Shown here: piece by piece, positions 41,745-51,817 of the stretch | Numbering within the stretch: position 1 is the stretch's first letter | How the letters are laid out: each line of letters begins with the position of its first letter | Assembly (NCBI RefSeq): GCF_901686465.1 | Contig: NZ_LR594487.1 | Span: forward strand, 1,609,650-1,673,649 | DNA: 64,000 nt | DNA from: Halorubrum sp. DM2 | GTDB taxonomy: Archaea; Halobacteriota; Halobacteria; Halobacteriales; Haloferacaceae | Reading direction: 5' to 3' | The notes under the pieces: model-generated | Database searches by the model: none | Told to the model about the DNA's origin: nothing | Seen by the model: only the letters and a program-made list of their open reading frames with translations | Translations under genes and position numbers: made by a program

Positions 41745-42974
41745 TTACGTCCCGGGTCGTTCGCTCTCGCTCTCCAGTTCGATGTCGCGGTCCGCCTCGC
41801 GGGTCTCTTTTTCCTGCTTGGCGAGGTCGACGTCGCGGGCCGTGTCTGCGTCCCGGGTCTCGTCGGTCCGCAGGTCGCTGTCGGCCACGGTGTCGAGCTG
41901 CTCGAGAGCGCTCTCGATGTCCTCCAAGCCGAGCAGCTTCTCCGTCTCCTCGTCGAACTCCTTGCTGTCGAGCCCCTCCATGTCCTGAACGTCGGAGCCG
42001 GAGAGCGCCTTGCCGTAGCGACCGACGAGACTGGTCAGCTCCTGCGGGAGGACGAAGGTGGTGGACTCGCCTTTGCCGATCTCCTCTAGGGTCTCCATGC
42101 CGCGCTCGATGATGGCGCGTTCGCCCATCGACTCGGCGGACCGCGCCCGCAACACGGTCGAGATGGCGTCCCCCTGCGCTTCGAGGATCTGCGACTGCTT
42201 TTCACCCTGCGCGCGGATGATGTTCGACTGCTTGTCACCCTCCGCCTGCTCGACCGCGGAGCGGCGTTCCCCCTGCGCTTCGAGGATCATCGCGCGGCGG
42301 CGGCGCTCCGCGCCGGTCTGCTGTTCCATCGCGCGCTGGACCTCTTGGGAGGGGCTCACCTCGCGGACCTCGACGGCCTCGACGCGGATCCCCCACTCGT
42401 CGGTCGGCTCGTCCAACTCCTCGTTGATCCGGTTGTTGATCAGCTCTCGCTGCGAGAGCGTGTCGTCGAGCTCCATGTCGCCGATGACGGCGCGGAGGGT
42501 GGTCTGCGCGAGATTCGAGACGGCGTTCTTGTAGTCGTCGACCTCTAAGAACGCCTTCTTGGCGTCCATCACCTTGATGTAGACGACCGCGTCCGCGGTC
42601 ACCGGCGAGTTGTCGCGCGTGATCGCGGACTGGCTCGGCACGTCGATCGTCTGGGTCCGCATGTCGAACGGGTACGTCCGGGAGACGAACGGCGGGATGA
42701 GGTGGACGCCGGGTTCGAGCAGCTTCCGGTACTCGCCGAAGACGGTGAGCGCCTCCTTGTCGTAGGCGTCGACGATCTCGACGGCGCTGACGACCGTGAC
42801 GGCCGCGAGCAACACCGCGAGCGCCGCGACGCCGTAGACGAGGCTCTGCGAGAGGAGGGCGAAGCCGACGACCAAGGCGACCCCGAGCGCGAGGTACTGC
42901 CAGACGCCGTCGGGGACTTCGTCCATCACGTCCGCCAACTCGGCGGACCCGCCGCGCGGACCTTGTGTTCCCAT
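41745..42974 (-). CDS. SPFH/stomatin-like membrane protein
   Basis: The 409-residue protein starts with two membrane segments (about 25-66). An SPFH/Band 7 domain follows (about 70-225, with GVHLIPPFV and YIKVMDAKKAF), then a coiled coil rich in Ala, Glu and Gln repeats (AQGERRSAVEQAEGDKQSN, about 235-290), and an acidic C-terminal tail. Such proteins form membrane microdomain rings. No NfeD partner lies beside it. The ATG start is clear. It is divergent from metY. Confidence 0.9.
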   Translation of the reverse strand: MGTQGPRGGSAELADVMDEVPDGVWQYLALGVALVVGFALLSQSLVYGVAALAVLLAAVTVVSAVEIVDAYDKEALTVFGEYRKLLEPGVHLIPPFVSRTYPFDMRTQTIDVPSQSAITRDNSPVTADAVVYIKVMDAKKAFLEVDDYKNAVSNLAQTTLRAVIGDMELDDTLSQRELINNRINEELDEPTDEWGIRVEAVEVREVSPSQEVQRAMEQQTGAERRRRAMILEAQGERRSAVEQAEGDKQSNIIRAQGEKQSQILEAQGDAISTVLRARSAESMGERAIIERGMETLEEIGKGESTTFVLPQELTSLVGRYGKALSGSDVQDMEGLDSKEFDEETEKLLGLEDIESALEQLDTVADSDLRTDETRDADTARDVDLAKQEKETREADRDIELESESERPGT

Positions 42975-43109
42975 ACTTGAGGTTACGGCGCGACGCTGTT
43001 AACGGTTGCCACGAGATCGAAAGCCGAACCGATTCGGCGACATCCGAGAAACCGGAAACGCCGGTACAGGCCGACCGGGTTTAACTACGCAGCGACGGAA
43101 CACCGATCC

Positions 43110-44414
43110 ATGCCATCCGACGACGGGGACGACGGCCGAAAGTTCAGCACGCGAAGCGTTCACGCCGGCTCGGAGCCGGACCCGGCCACCGGTGCCCGCG
43201 CGACGCCGATCCATCAGACGACCGCCTACCAGTTCGACGACGCCGACCACGCGGCGGACCTGTTCGCCTTAGAGGAGCCGGGGAACGTCTACTCGCGGCT
43301 GATGAACCCGACGAACGCCGCGCTCGAAGAGCGGATCGCCTCGCTCGAAGGCGGGGTCGGCGCGGTCGCGACCGCCTCGGGCATGGCCGCGCTCGACGTG
43401 ACGACGTTCCTGCTCGCGTCCGCGGGCGACAACATCGTCTCCTCGTCGGCGCTGTACGGCGGCACCTACACCTACCTCACCCACTCCGTCGAGCGCCGCG
43501 GCGTCTCGACGCGGTTCGTCGACCCGCTCGACTACGAGGGGTACGCCGAGGCCATCGACGAGGACACCGCCTACGTCCACCTCGAAACGATCGGGAACCC
43601 GGCCTTAGTCACCCCTGACATCCAGCGGATCGCCGACATCGCGCACGACCACGGCGTCCCGCTGTTCGTCGACAACACGTTCGCGACGCCGTACCTCTGC
43701 CGGCCGCTGGAGCACGGCGCGGACCTCGTCTGGGAGTCGACGACGAAGTGGCTCACCGGCAACGGCACCACCGTCGGCGGCGTCGTCGTCGACGGCGGCT
43801 CGTTCCCGTGGGCCGACCACGCCGAGAAGTACCCGGAGATCGCACAGGACAACCCCGCCTACCACGGGATCAACTTCGCCGAGCGGTTCGGCGACGCCGC
43901 GTTCACCTTCGCGGCGATCACCCGCGGCCTGCGCGACTTGGGCGACCAGCAGTCGCCGTTCGACGCGTGGAACACGCTCCAGCAGACGGAGTCGCTCCCG
44001 CTGCGGATGGACCGCCACTGCGAAAACGCGGCCGTCGTCGCCGAGTACCTCGCCGACCACGACGAGGTCGCGTGGGTGAACTACCCCGGTCTGGAGAGCC
44101 ACGAGACCCACGAGGAGGCGACCGAGTACCTTGAGGGCGGCTACGGCGGGATGCTCACCTTCGGGCTAGAGGCGGGCTACGAGGCCGCGCGGGCGACCGT
44201 CGAGGAGGCGGACCTCGCCTCCCTCGTCGCGAACGTCGGCGACGCGAAGACGCTCATCATCCACCCGAGTTCGACGACCCACCAGCAGCTGACGGACGAG
44301 GAGAAGCAGACCGCCGGCGTCACCGACGACATGATCCGACTCTCGGTCGGCATCGAGGACCCCGCCGACATCGTCGCCGACCTTGAGGCCGCTATCGAGG
44401 CGGCGACGGCGTAA
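43110..44414 (+). CDS. metY: O-acetylhomoserine sulfhydrylase (MetY type)
   Basis: This 434-residue PLP enzyme of the Cys/Met family should form homocysteine from O-acetylhomoserine and sulfide. The Schiff-base Lys lies in WESTTKWLTGNGTT, and the YSRLMNPT and SSALYGGTYTYL segments bind cofactor. The large C-terminal insert typical of MetY over MetB is present. A GTTTAACTA element lies about 27 bases upstream of the ATG. No metX is in view. Sulfhydrylase rather than gamma-synthase activity is inferred from length and motif pattern. Confidence 0.92.
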   Translation: MPSDDGDDGRKFSTRSVHAGSEPDPATGARATPIHQTTAYQFDDADHAADLFALEEPGNVYSRLMNPTNAALEERIASLEGGVGAVATASGMAALDVTTFLLASAGDNIVSSSALYGGTYTYLTHSVERRGVSTRFVDPLDYEGYAEAIDEDTAYVHLETIGNPALVTPDIQRIADIAHDHGVPLFVDNTFATPYLCRPLEHGADLVWESTTKWLTGNGTTVGGVVVDGGSFPWADHAEKYPEIAQDNPAYHGINFAERFGDAAFTFAAITRGLRDLGDQQSPFDAWNTLQQTESLPLRMDRHCENAAVVAEYLADHDEVAWVNYPGLESHETHEEATEYLEGGYGGMLTFGLEAGYEAARATVEEADLASLVANVGDAKTLIIHPSSTTHQQLTDEEKQTAGVTDDMIRLSVGIEDPADIVADLEAAIEAATA

Positions 44415-44649
44415 CCGCGATCCGCCCGTTTCTGGCGATTTGGTTCTGTTGAAATCCTCGGGGACTGATACAACCTCCGTGCGAAATACAGAGAATCTAT
44501 TCAGCACAGCGAGCGCGTCCTATTCAGTATACAACTGAGTGACCATTAGATGAGAAAGCCAGATTTAATTCCCTGAAAGAGGTTAGTGTACTCATATATC
44601 GAACTATTATAACTAGCGGAGCAGATTAATGGGTATTAAATAACCAGTC

Positions 44650-45387
44650 GTGCCGATGAGGGAGAACAATTTGACCTCAGTTACTGAAATGATCCTCGGA
44701 GTGCTCACAGAGTCCCGTGGGTTCGTATTTCACCTCACTCTGAACTTCGCACTCATTCTTGCAGTAATTGTGCTTGAGTGGGGCCTCATTGAGATCGTTG
44801 TAACATATCTCATTGAAATAGCAATTATACATTTTATTTTTCTTATCGTTGGGCTGTTTACTCCGCAACCAATAGATGACCGTGATGGAGACGTATGGGA
44901 CACAAAACCTACTACACTTCAGCCAATTTCCTTACTTCCACCTGTTTACCGACGAAATATCAGATATATTGGATACAAGTCAATTTTCCCCGGAGTCCTG
45001 ATTGTGGCGCTCATGATAGGTATCTTTTCGAACTCTGATGTAGTTTCGGCACTACCCCGCTCGGTTGGAGTTGCGATTATCGGCATTACCTTGTTTCAGT
45101 TGGCACAAGTCTGGCGATACTTCATTGTAGATCAATCGTATCAGGATAAGTCACCGCAGGACGCGGTACAGTTTGCGTTTGCTCCAGTTGGTGAGGTGCT
45201 ATTCGTCATGTTCTACGCATTTATTCCAGTCACCTTTGTGATTGTGGGCGGTGTAATAGTGGCAGTCATTGACCTTCCCTCGCGGCTTGTATTGCTGTTG
45301 GTATATCTCGTGCCAATAGGAGCGGTTCGGGCGTGGATGAGGAGTTTAGATCCTCAAACAGATGATCTTGAGATGAGATTTGGCTGA
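44650..45387 (+). CDS. Integral membrane protein, DUF6498-like
   Basis: The product has up to 245 residues with about six membrane helices. It resembles the haloarchaeal DUF6498 group in its first helices (WGLIEIVVTYLIEIAIIH). The DNA is visibly more AT-rich than the genes on either side, suggesting it was acquired. The start is uncertain: GTG 44650 opens the frame, ATG 44656 follows, and a TATA-like TATTAAATAA at about 44634-44645 lies too close to both, so ATG 44689 may be the true start. Function is unknown. Confidence 0.65.
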   Translation: MPMRENNLTSVTEMILGVLTESRGFVFHLTLNFALILAVIVLEWGLIEIVVTYLIEIAIIHFIFLIVGLFTPQPIDDRDGDVWDTKPTTLQPISLLPPVYRRNIRYIGYKSIFPGVLIVALMIGIFSNSDVVSALPRSVGVAIIGITLFQLAQVWRYFIVDQSYQDKSPQDAVQFAFAPVGEVLFVMFYAFIPVTFVIVGGVIVAVIDLPSRLVLLLVYLVPIGAVRAWMRSLDPQTDDLEMRFG

Positions 45388-45429
45388 CGAATGGAGAGGT
45401 GGAGCCGGTCGTCTTACGCCAATTAGATC

Positions 45430-45750
45430 CGCTTGTGGATTTCTACACAAGAATCCTCTATTGAGCTTCTCAGAGAAAGCCTTCCAAGAGAAGCCACAGG
45501 ATTTAGAAACTGTGTCCAGAGCACCAACACCCTGTGAGACGTAGCTTCAGTAGCCGACCTGTTGAATCTCGCAGTTGTGGAAACGGTGGTGGTGTTTGCC
45601 CGTTTGCCATCCAAATTGTTCCGGAATTACGATGTGTTTGCTCGTTCGGAATGTAGGCGAAAACGAGCACATCAGCTACCTGATATCCCCTGTGTCTGCC
45701 TTTATTGCTATACACTCTGTATTCAGCACACCTCTAAGAACATATCACCA
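45430..45750 (+). pseudogene. Decayed open frame in AT-rich sequence
   Basis: The frame starting near 45430 reads protein-like sequence (IELLRESLPREATGF, then after an in-frame TGA at about 45535, LLNLAVVETVVVFARLPSK and LFRNYDVF). It is broken by that one stop and lacks a convincing start. It could be a remnant of a mobile-element gene, but I cannot name the family. The interval 45388-45812 holds nothing else. Confidence 0.3.
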
Positions 45751-45812
45751 GTTGAGTATTTCGACGGGTCCGACAGTCCCGTCTTCTCTTACGGAGCTAC
45801 CGTTCTCCTGAC

Positions 45813-47003
45813 CTACGCCTCGAAACCGCCCTCCCACCGGAACGTCCCGTTCCGCTGGACGACCTCGCCGTCGACTTCCATCCGGGAGTCCGCGCTCACG
45901 TCGGTGATCATGTCGACGTGGACCGCGCTCTCGTTGCCGGACTCCCCCTCGGGGAGACAGGCGTCGTAGGCGCGGCCGACCGCGAGGTGGACGGTGTCGC
46001 CCATCTTCTCGTCGAAGAGGATCGAGTCCGTGAACCGGTCGATCCCGCGGTTCATTCCGATCCCCAGCTCGCCGAGTCGCCGCGCGCCGGGGTCGGTGTT
46101 CAGGACGTTCGCGAGCGCGTCCTCGCCCGCCTCCGCCGCGAAGTCGACGACTTCACCGTCCTCGAAGACGAGGTGAACGTTCCGGACGCGCGTCGCGTCG
46201 ATGGTCATCGGCACGTCGAAGAAGACCTCGCCCGCGGTGTCGTACGGCGCGGTGAACACCTCGCCGGAGGGGAGGTTGTGGGAGTCGTACGCGACCGACG
46301 CGGCGGAGTTGACCGCGGTGCGGCCCGCGATCGACATCCGAACGTCGGTGTCGGGGGCGTCGTCGCGCTCGGTGACGATCCGGACTTCCCCGCCGTCGTC
46401 GAGGATGTCCTTCATCTTCGCCATCTCGTCGGCCAGCGCCTCCCAGTCGCGGAGGACGGCGTCGTAGACGAACTCCTGATACTCCTCGTAGGCCATCCCG
46501 GCCTGCTGGGCGAGGCTCCGCGTCGGGTGGACCGTCGACACCCAGTCGGTGTCCATCCGGGCCTCGCGGACCCCCTGCCGCGCCTTCGCGTACGCCTGCC
46601 GCGTCGCGCGCTCGACGTCCGCGGTCGCGGTGACGTTGCGTCCGCCGCCGATCCGCAGGTAGGCGTCGGCGGCCTCGAAGATCGCGCGGTCGACGGCGGG
46701 GTCCGCGTCGAAGTCGGCCGCGTCGACCGCGGCGTCGCCCCCGTCGATCTCACCCTCGCCGGTCCCGTCCTCGCCGGCTTCTCCCTCGACCCTCGCCTCG
46801 ACGCCCTTCAGGTAGGCCCGAGAGAGTTCGTCGGAGCCGTACAGCGTCGTGACGTTCGCCCCGCGCTCGCCGAGCACCGCGGCGACCGCGACGCCCAGTT
46901 CGTGGGCGTCCTCGGCGACCGACACGACGACGTCGTCGCCGGCTTCGACCCGCGCGCTCCAGTCGACGAGCACCTCGGCGTGCTCGCGTACGCGTTCGTC
47001 CAT
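45813..47003 (-). CDS. M29-family aminopeptidase
   Basis: The 396-residue protein fits the thermophilic aminopeptidase (M29) family. The DVPMTIDATRVRNVHLVFEDG region, LGELGIGMNRGIDRF and the VHVDMITDV segment near the C-terminus supply the metal-binding Glu, His and Asp residues expected. An acidic insert of about 25 residues near 78-100 is extra. These enzymes remove N-terminal residues from peptides in the cytoplasm. It stands alone, with its ATG at 47003. Confidence 0.87.
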   Translation of the reverse strand: MDERVREHAEVLVDWSARVEAGDDVVVSVAEDAHELGVAVAAVLGERGANVTTLYGSDELSRAYLKGVEARVEGEAGEDGTGEGEIDGGDAAVDAADFDADPAVDRAIFEAADAYLRIGGGRNVTATADVERATRQAYAKARQGVREARMDTDWVSTVHPTRSLAQQAGMAYEEYQEFVYDAVLRDWEALADEMAKMKDILDDGGEVRIVTERDDAPDTDVRMSIAGRTAVNSAASVAYDSHNLPSGEVFTAPYDTAGEVFFDVPMTIDATRVRNVHLVFEDGEVVDFAAEAGEDALANVLNTDPGARRLGELGIGMNRGIDRFTDSILFDEKMGDTVHLAVGRAYDACLPEGESGNESAVHVDMITDVSADSRMEVDGEVVQRNGTFRWEGGFEA

Positions 47004-47135
47004 ACTCGTGCGTCGCGCCCGCCCGGCTAAAATCGGTCGACCCGTCGCTCGCGGGTCGGCGCAACCGGAGGAGAAAGCGATCGGCGTCGAGGTGGTCGGC
47101 GTCGGGGTGGTCGGCGTTGAGGCGAACGGCGGGCT

Positions 47136-47369
47136 TTACGACGAGCCCTCGGGGAGCGCGAAGCCCGCGCCGCCCGCGATGATCGCCGCGGCGGCGAGGA
47201 TCGTCGCGCCGAGGACGACGTAGCTGTCGTCCGGGCTGAGTCCGCCGATCGACGCGGCGATGTCCACGACGAAGACGGTGACGAACAGGCTCAGTATCGC
47301 GAACGCGAGCATCACGAAGCCTGCGATCAGCGCACTGGCCAGCGAGCCGAACGCGTCTAAGATTCCCAT
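47136..47369 (-). CDS. Small two- to three-helix membrane protein
   Basis: The 77-residue product has two long hydrophobic segments and a third Ala/Ile/Gly-rich one. It begins MGILDAFGSLASA. No family is recognised. It sits between the M29 and pepF genes, all on the minus strand. The gap to its left contains imperfect GGTGGTCGGCGTCG repeats without a gene. Confidence 0.6.
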   Translation of the reverse strand: MGILDAFGSLASALIAGFVMLAFAILSLFVTVFVVDIAASIGGLSPDDSYVVLGATILAAAAIIAGGAGFALPEGSS

Positions 47370-47441
47370 GCGTGTCTCGGACTCGCGGCCACGCTAAAAA
47401 AATCCCGCGGCTCCCCCGTCACGCGGTTCGCGGAGACCGTC

Positions 47442-49241
47442 CTACTCCAGGTCGAGGAGCGCGGCGACCTCGTCGAGGTAGTCGTCGTAGACGCCGACGG
47501 CGGACTCGATCGGGTCGGGCGAGGCCATGTCGATCCCGGCGAGCTCGACGACCTCCAGCGGGTACTCCGAGCCGCCCGCCTTCAGCATCTCGCGGTAGTC
47601 GGCGGCCGCCGACTCGCCCTCGTCTAAGACGCGCTCGACGATCGCGGCCGCGGCGGAGATGCCGGTCGCGTACTGGTAGACGTAGAAGTCGTAGTAGAAG
47701 TGCGGGATCCGCTGCCACTCGCGCTCGATGCCGCCGGTCAGCTCGGCGGGCGCGTAGTAGTCGCCCTTCAGGTCGCCGTAGATCTCGTCGAACGCGTCGG
47801 GGGTGAGCGCCTCGCCCTCCTCGACGCGCTCGTGGATCCGCTGTTCGAAGGTCGCGAACATCGTCTGGCGGAAGAGGGTCGAACGGAAGCGTTCGAGGTA
47901 CTCGTCGAGGACGTGCGTCCGCAGTTCGTCGTCCTCGACGGTGTCGAGCAGGTGGTGGGTCAGGAGCGTCTCGTTGACCGTGGAGGCGATCTCCGCGACG
48001 AAGATCTCGTAGCTCGCGTCGTGCCACGGCTGCGCGTCGCCCGCCAGCTCCGAGTGCATCGAGTGGCCCAGCTCGTGGGCCAAGGTGTACATCGAGGCGA
48101 TGTCGTCCTGGTAGTTCATCATGATGTACGGCTGGGTGTCGTAGGTGCCCGAGGAGAACGCGCCGGAGCGCTTCCCGCGGTTCTCGTAGGCGTCGACCCA
48201 CCGCGACTCTAACCCCTCGGCCAGCCGCTCCTGGTACGCGTCGCCCAGCGGCGCGACCGCCTCGATCACCCACTCGCGGGCCTGCTCGTACTCCACGTCT
48301 GGGCCCTGATCGCCCGTCAGCGACATGTACAGGTCGTGGCTCCGGAGCCGGTCGACCCCGAGCGCCTCGGCCTTCAGGTCGGCGTGGCGGTGAAGCACGT
48401 CGAGGTTGTCGTCGACGGTGTCGACGAGGGTGTCGTACACCTCGACGGGGACGTTCGAGCCGTCGAGCGCGGCGGCGCGAGCGGAGTCGTAGTCGCGGAT
48501 CTCGGCGCTCGTGACGTGTTCGCGAACGGCCTTCTCCAGCGAGGTCCCGACCGTGTTGCGGACGCTCGCCCACTCGTCGTAGAACGTCTCGTGGACGCGC
48601 TCGCGGAACTCGCGGTCCGGGTTCGTCTGGAGCTTCGTGAAGTTCGCCTGCGTGATCTCGACGTCCTCGCCGTCGGGGTCCTCGACGACGCCGTAGGTCA
48701 TGTCGGCGTTCGTCAGCATCGAGTAGATCTCGCTCGGCGCGTCGGTGACCTCAGACAGGTCGGCGAGCACCTCCTCGACCTCGCTCGACCGCGTGTGCGG
48801 CTTCTTTCGAAGGACGTCGTCGAGGTAGTGCTCGTACGTCGCGAGGGCCGGCTCCTCGTCGACGAACGCCTCGACGTCGGCCTCGGACAGCGTCTGTAGC
48901 TCCGGTTCGAGGTACGAGACCGCGCTCGACGCCTCGGAGCTGAGCGACGACGCTCGCGCGGACATCGCCTGATACTCCTGGTTCCGCGTGTCCTCGGCGC
49001 TGCGGAGCCGGGCGTACGTGGCCACCTGCTGGAGCTCGCGGAATATCTCCTCGCGCAGTTCGAGCAGTTCGAGCAGGGTCGCGGCGTCCTCGGTGACGCG
49101 TCCCTCGTAGTCGCGCAGCTCGTCGATCCGGTCGGCGACGGTCTCGCGGGCCGCCTCCCACGCCTCGTCGTCGGCGTAGATGCCCTCCAAGTCCCACTTG
49201 TACTCGGCGTCGATCTCGGACCGCTCGGGAACCGAACTCAT
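47442..49241 (-). CDS. pepF: Oligoendopeptidase F (M3 family)
   Basis: The 599-residue zinc peptidase cuts short peptides inside the cell. The HELGHSMHSELAG zinc motif lies near residue 385, with the third ligand Glu in the following helix (FVAEIASTVNE). The N-terminal helical lobe (about 1-200) is normal for M3 enzymes. I use ATG 49241 (MSSVPERSEID); a longer frame adds 13 residues of weak quality. It is followed by a small membrane protein gene. Confidence 0.95.
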   Translation of the reverse strand: MSSVPERSEIDAEYKWDLEGIYADDEAWEAARETVADRIDELRDYEGRVTEDAATLLELLELREEIFRELQQVATYARLRSAEDTRNQEYQAMSARASSLSSEASSAVSYLEPELQTLSEADVEAFVDEEPALATYEHYLDDVLRKKPHTRSSEVEEVLADLSEVTDAPSEIYSMLTNADMTYGVVEDPDGEDVEITQANFTKLQTNPDREFRERVHETFYDEWASVRNTVGTSLEKAVREHVTSAEIRDYDSARAAALDGSNVPVEVYDTLVDTVDDNLDVLHRHADLKAEALGVDRLRSHDLYMSLTGDQGPDVEYEQAREWVIEAVAPLGDAYQERLAEGLESRWVDAYENRGKRSGAFSSGTYDTQPYIMMNYQDDIASMYTLAHELGHSMHSELAGDAQPWHDASYEIFVAEIASTVNETLLTHHLLDTVEDDELRTHVLDEYLERFRSTLFRQTMFATFEQRIHERVEEGEALTPDAFDEIYGDLKGDYYAPAELTGGIEREWQRIPHFYYDFYVYQYATGISAAAAIVERVLDEGESAAADYREMLKAGGSEYPLEVVELAGIDMASPDPIESAVGVYDDYLDEVAALLDLE

Positions 49242-49322
49242 ACCCGTCGAGTCGGTCTCCCGCACACTAAGCCTTGGCAAACCCCGCGCGCCGAGCCGAT
49301 AGGCGTGAGAAACGCCAACGCG

Positions 49323-49802
49323 TCACTCGGTGTCGCCGCCGGCCCACGCCGCGAGGTCGACGACGAGGACGAGCGCGTCCTCGCCGTCGGGGTAGTAGCC
49401 GCCGACCCGCCGGATCGGGTCGAAGCCCTCGTCGGCGTACAGCGACCGGGCGGGGTCGTTCCCCTCGCGCACCTCCAGCCGGGCGACGGCCACGTCGGTC
49501 GCGCGGAGCCGGGCCAGCGCCGACCGGAGGAGGGTCCGTCCGATCCCCTCGCCGCGGGCGTCGGGATGGACGGCGAGGTCCTTGATATGGCCGATGTCGC
49601 GGCCGTGATTCGGCGTCCGGTCGGCGACGACGAACCCCACGACCGCGCCCGCCCGCTCAGCCACGAGGAACGCCGGCTCGCCGAGCAGCCGCTCGAAGGC
49701 GTCGTGCGGCCACGGGTCCGTAAAGCAGGCGCGCTCGATCCGGACCACCGCGAGGAGGTCGGCGCGTTCGGCCCGTCGGACCGTCACGTCTGCGACGCTC
49801 AC
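49323..49802 (-). CDS. rimI: RimI-like GNAT N-acetyltransferase
   Basis: From GTG 49802 the 159-residue protein is a single GNAT domain. The acetyl-CoA motif A reads HPDARGEGIGRTLLRSAL, and RIERACFTDPWP is typical of RimI/ArdI enzymes that acetylate protein N-termini. The upstream open frame overlaps the kinase gene and is ignored. The exact substrate is unknown. Confidence 0.85.
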   Translation of the reverse strand: MSVADVTVRRAERADLLAVVRIERACFTDPWPHDAFERLLGEPAFLVAERAGAVVGFVVADRTPNHGRDIGHIKDLAVHPDARGEGIGRTLLRSALARLRATDVAVARLEVREGNDPARSLYADEGFDPIRRVGGYYPDGEDALVLVVDLAAWAGGDTE

Positions 49803-49846
49803 GGGCCGGGTTGCGGGTCCTGAGGAATAAAATCGCCGGGTTCCCC

Positions 49847-51601
49847 CTACCCGTCGATCCACGGCTCGTCCGGATCGGCGTCCGCCGGCCCGGGAGCGCG
49901 CACCTCGAAGCACGCGCCCTCGGGCGGACGGAGCCGCCGCCCGTCCGGGAGTCCGACGAGACCGTCGGACTCGCGGCGAAGCTCCACGTCCCAACCGTGG
50001 GACTCGACGACCTCGCGGACGATGTCTAACCCGTACCCGGTCCCGTCCGCCCGCGTGGTGAACCCCGAGTCGAACACCGACTCCCGGTCGTCGGGGTCGA
50101 CGCCGGTCCCGTCGTCGGCGACGAGGAACCCCCCGTCGGTCGCGGTCACGAGGACGGTGAGCGTCTCGTCGTCGGTATCGCCGTTGGCGGCGTCGCCGTC
50201 GTCGTCCCCGTTGGCGGCGTCACCACCGTTCGCGTCCTCGCTGGTCACCGCGTCGTCGGTCCGATCGTCGTCGGAATCGGCTTCCGTCGTCCCGGGCGCG
50301 TCCGGCTTCGCGTGTTCCGTCGCGTTGCGGAACAGGTTCTCCAAGGCCTGCCGCACCCGGCCGCGGTCGCCGTACACTCGGGCGTCGCGGGCGACGACCA
50401 GTTCCGCGTCGTCCTCGTCCTCGGCTGCGGTTCCCCAGGCGTCGTGCGCGACGCTCGCCAGCCCGAACTCGGTCGGCTCGTCCATTCCCGTCCCCTGTCG
50501 CGCGAGGGTGAGCAGCTCGGAGACGAGCTGGTCGATCCGGTCGACGGCCCGCTCGCCGCGTTCGAGCGGCTCCGTCTCGCCGCGCAGCCGCGCCATCTCG
50601 ATGGAGCCGCGGATCACCGAGAGGGGGTTTCGCAGGTCGTGTGAGACGATGCTCGCGAACCGGTCGAGACGCTCGTTCCGGTCGGTGAGCCGGCGCTCGC
50701 GGGCCTTCCGCGCGCTGACGTCGCGGGAGTTGACGAGCAGTTCGCCGACGGGACTGTCGGCCGGTAACGACCGGGTCCGCGACTCCAGCCACACCCAGTC
50801 GCCGTCGGCGGTGCGGTAGCGGTACTCCAGGGTCGGTGCCGCGTCCGGCTCGTTGAGCGCGCGGTAGAACCGCTCGGTCACCCGCTCGCGGTCGTCCGGG
50901 TGGACGTACCCGAGCGGCGATCGCCCGACGGTCGACCCCTGCTCGTAGCCGAGGACCTCCTCGACGGACGGGCTCTCGTAGACGACGACGCCGTCTTCGT
51001 CGACGACAGTGACGAGGTCGCTCCCGTACTCAAGGAAGGCGCGGTAGCGCTCCGGGAAGGTGCGGTCGGCGTCGACGCGCCGGACGGTGACGACCCGCCC
51101 GCCGAACTCCTCGGCCAGCTCCTCGTCGACGACGGACTCGACCCACGCGTACCCGCCGCTCGCGCGCCGGATCCGGTGGGTGACCGTCCGCGTCGCCGCG
51201 ACCGCCGACAGCGCGTCGGCGACCGGCTCGCGGTCACCCGGGTGGACGCGGTCGAGGAGGTCGCTCCCGACGAGCGCCTCGCGCTCCACGCCGACGACGT
51301 CCGGCACTGACGGCCCGGCGAACAGCACTTCGCCGTCAACGGCGACGGCGAGGAGGAATCGATCGGCCTCGCGAGAACGCGACGCGCCGTTCGCGGGCGT
51401 CCCGCCGACGCCTCCCGACGCTCGGTCGATACCGGCGGAGGTACTCGGCGACCCGTCGGTCTCGGCGCGTTCGGCTGGAGGGACGAACCCGTCTCGGGCG
51501 TTGGCCGGTGCGTCGGTCGCGGTTCGCCCGTCTGTGTCGGGGACCTCTCTCTCGTCGCCGCCGTGGCCGAGCGTCGACGTGTCGGATGGACGGAGCGTCA
51601 C
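49847..51601 (-). CDS. PAS-domain sensor histidine kinase
   Basis: The kinase has about 584 residues: two PAS domains (about 80-180 and 195-315), a dimerisation helix pair with the phosphoacceptor in SHDLRNPLSV, and an HATPase domain with N box NLFRNATEHA, VADDGTGVD and GTGYGLDIV. A run of Asp, Gly, Ala and Asn repeats is inserted between the N and G1 boxes. I place the start at GTG 51601 because GCTTTATCACC lies about 35 bases upstream. An earlier GTG at 51697 keeps the frame open. No membrane helix is seen, so it should be cytosolic. No response regulator is adjacent. Confidence 0.85.
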   Translation of the reverse strand: MTLRPSDTSTLGHGGDEREVPDTDGRTATDAPANARDGFVPPAERAETDGSPSTSAGIDRASGGVGGTPANGASRSREADRFLLAVAVDGEVLFAGPSVPDVVGVEREALVGSDLLDRVHPGDREPVADALSAVAATRTVTHRIRRASGGYAWVESVVDEELAEEFGGRVVTVRRVDADRTFPERYRAFLEYGSDLVTVVDEDGVVVYESPSVEEVLGYEQGSTVGRSPLGYVHPDDRERVTERFYRALNEPDAAPTLEYRYRTADGDWVWLESRTRSLPADSPVGELLVNSRDVSARKARERRLTDRNERLDRFASIVSHDLRNPLSVIRGSIEMARLRGETEPLERGERAVDRIDQLVSELLTLARQGTGMDEPTEFGLASVAHDAWGTAAEDEDDAELVVARDARVYGDRGRVRQALENLFRNATEHAKPDAPGTTEADSDDDRTDDAVTSEDANGGDAANGDDDGDAANGDTDDETLTVLVTATDGGFLVADDGTGVDPDDRESVFDSGFTTRADGTGYGLDIVREVVESHGWDVELRRESDGLVGLPDGRRLRPPEGACFEVRAPGPADADPDEPWIDG

Positions 51602-51817
51602 GGTCAGTTCTACCGATGGTACGAACGCGGGGTGATAAAGCTGCGCGCCGATAGAATCAAATGTGATAACTTCCGAGTACGCCTCGCGGGGCCTCACACC
51701 TCATCGACGCTCGCTCGACGCCGAGGTGACGCCTTGGAGTGGCAGACCGACTCGGAGTCGCCCGCAGACGATCCGAGTCAGAAGCGTTAAACACTCGCCG
51801 CGGATATCCGCTCGTGA

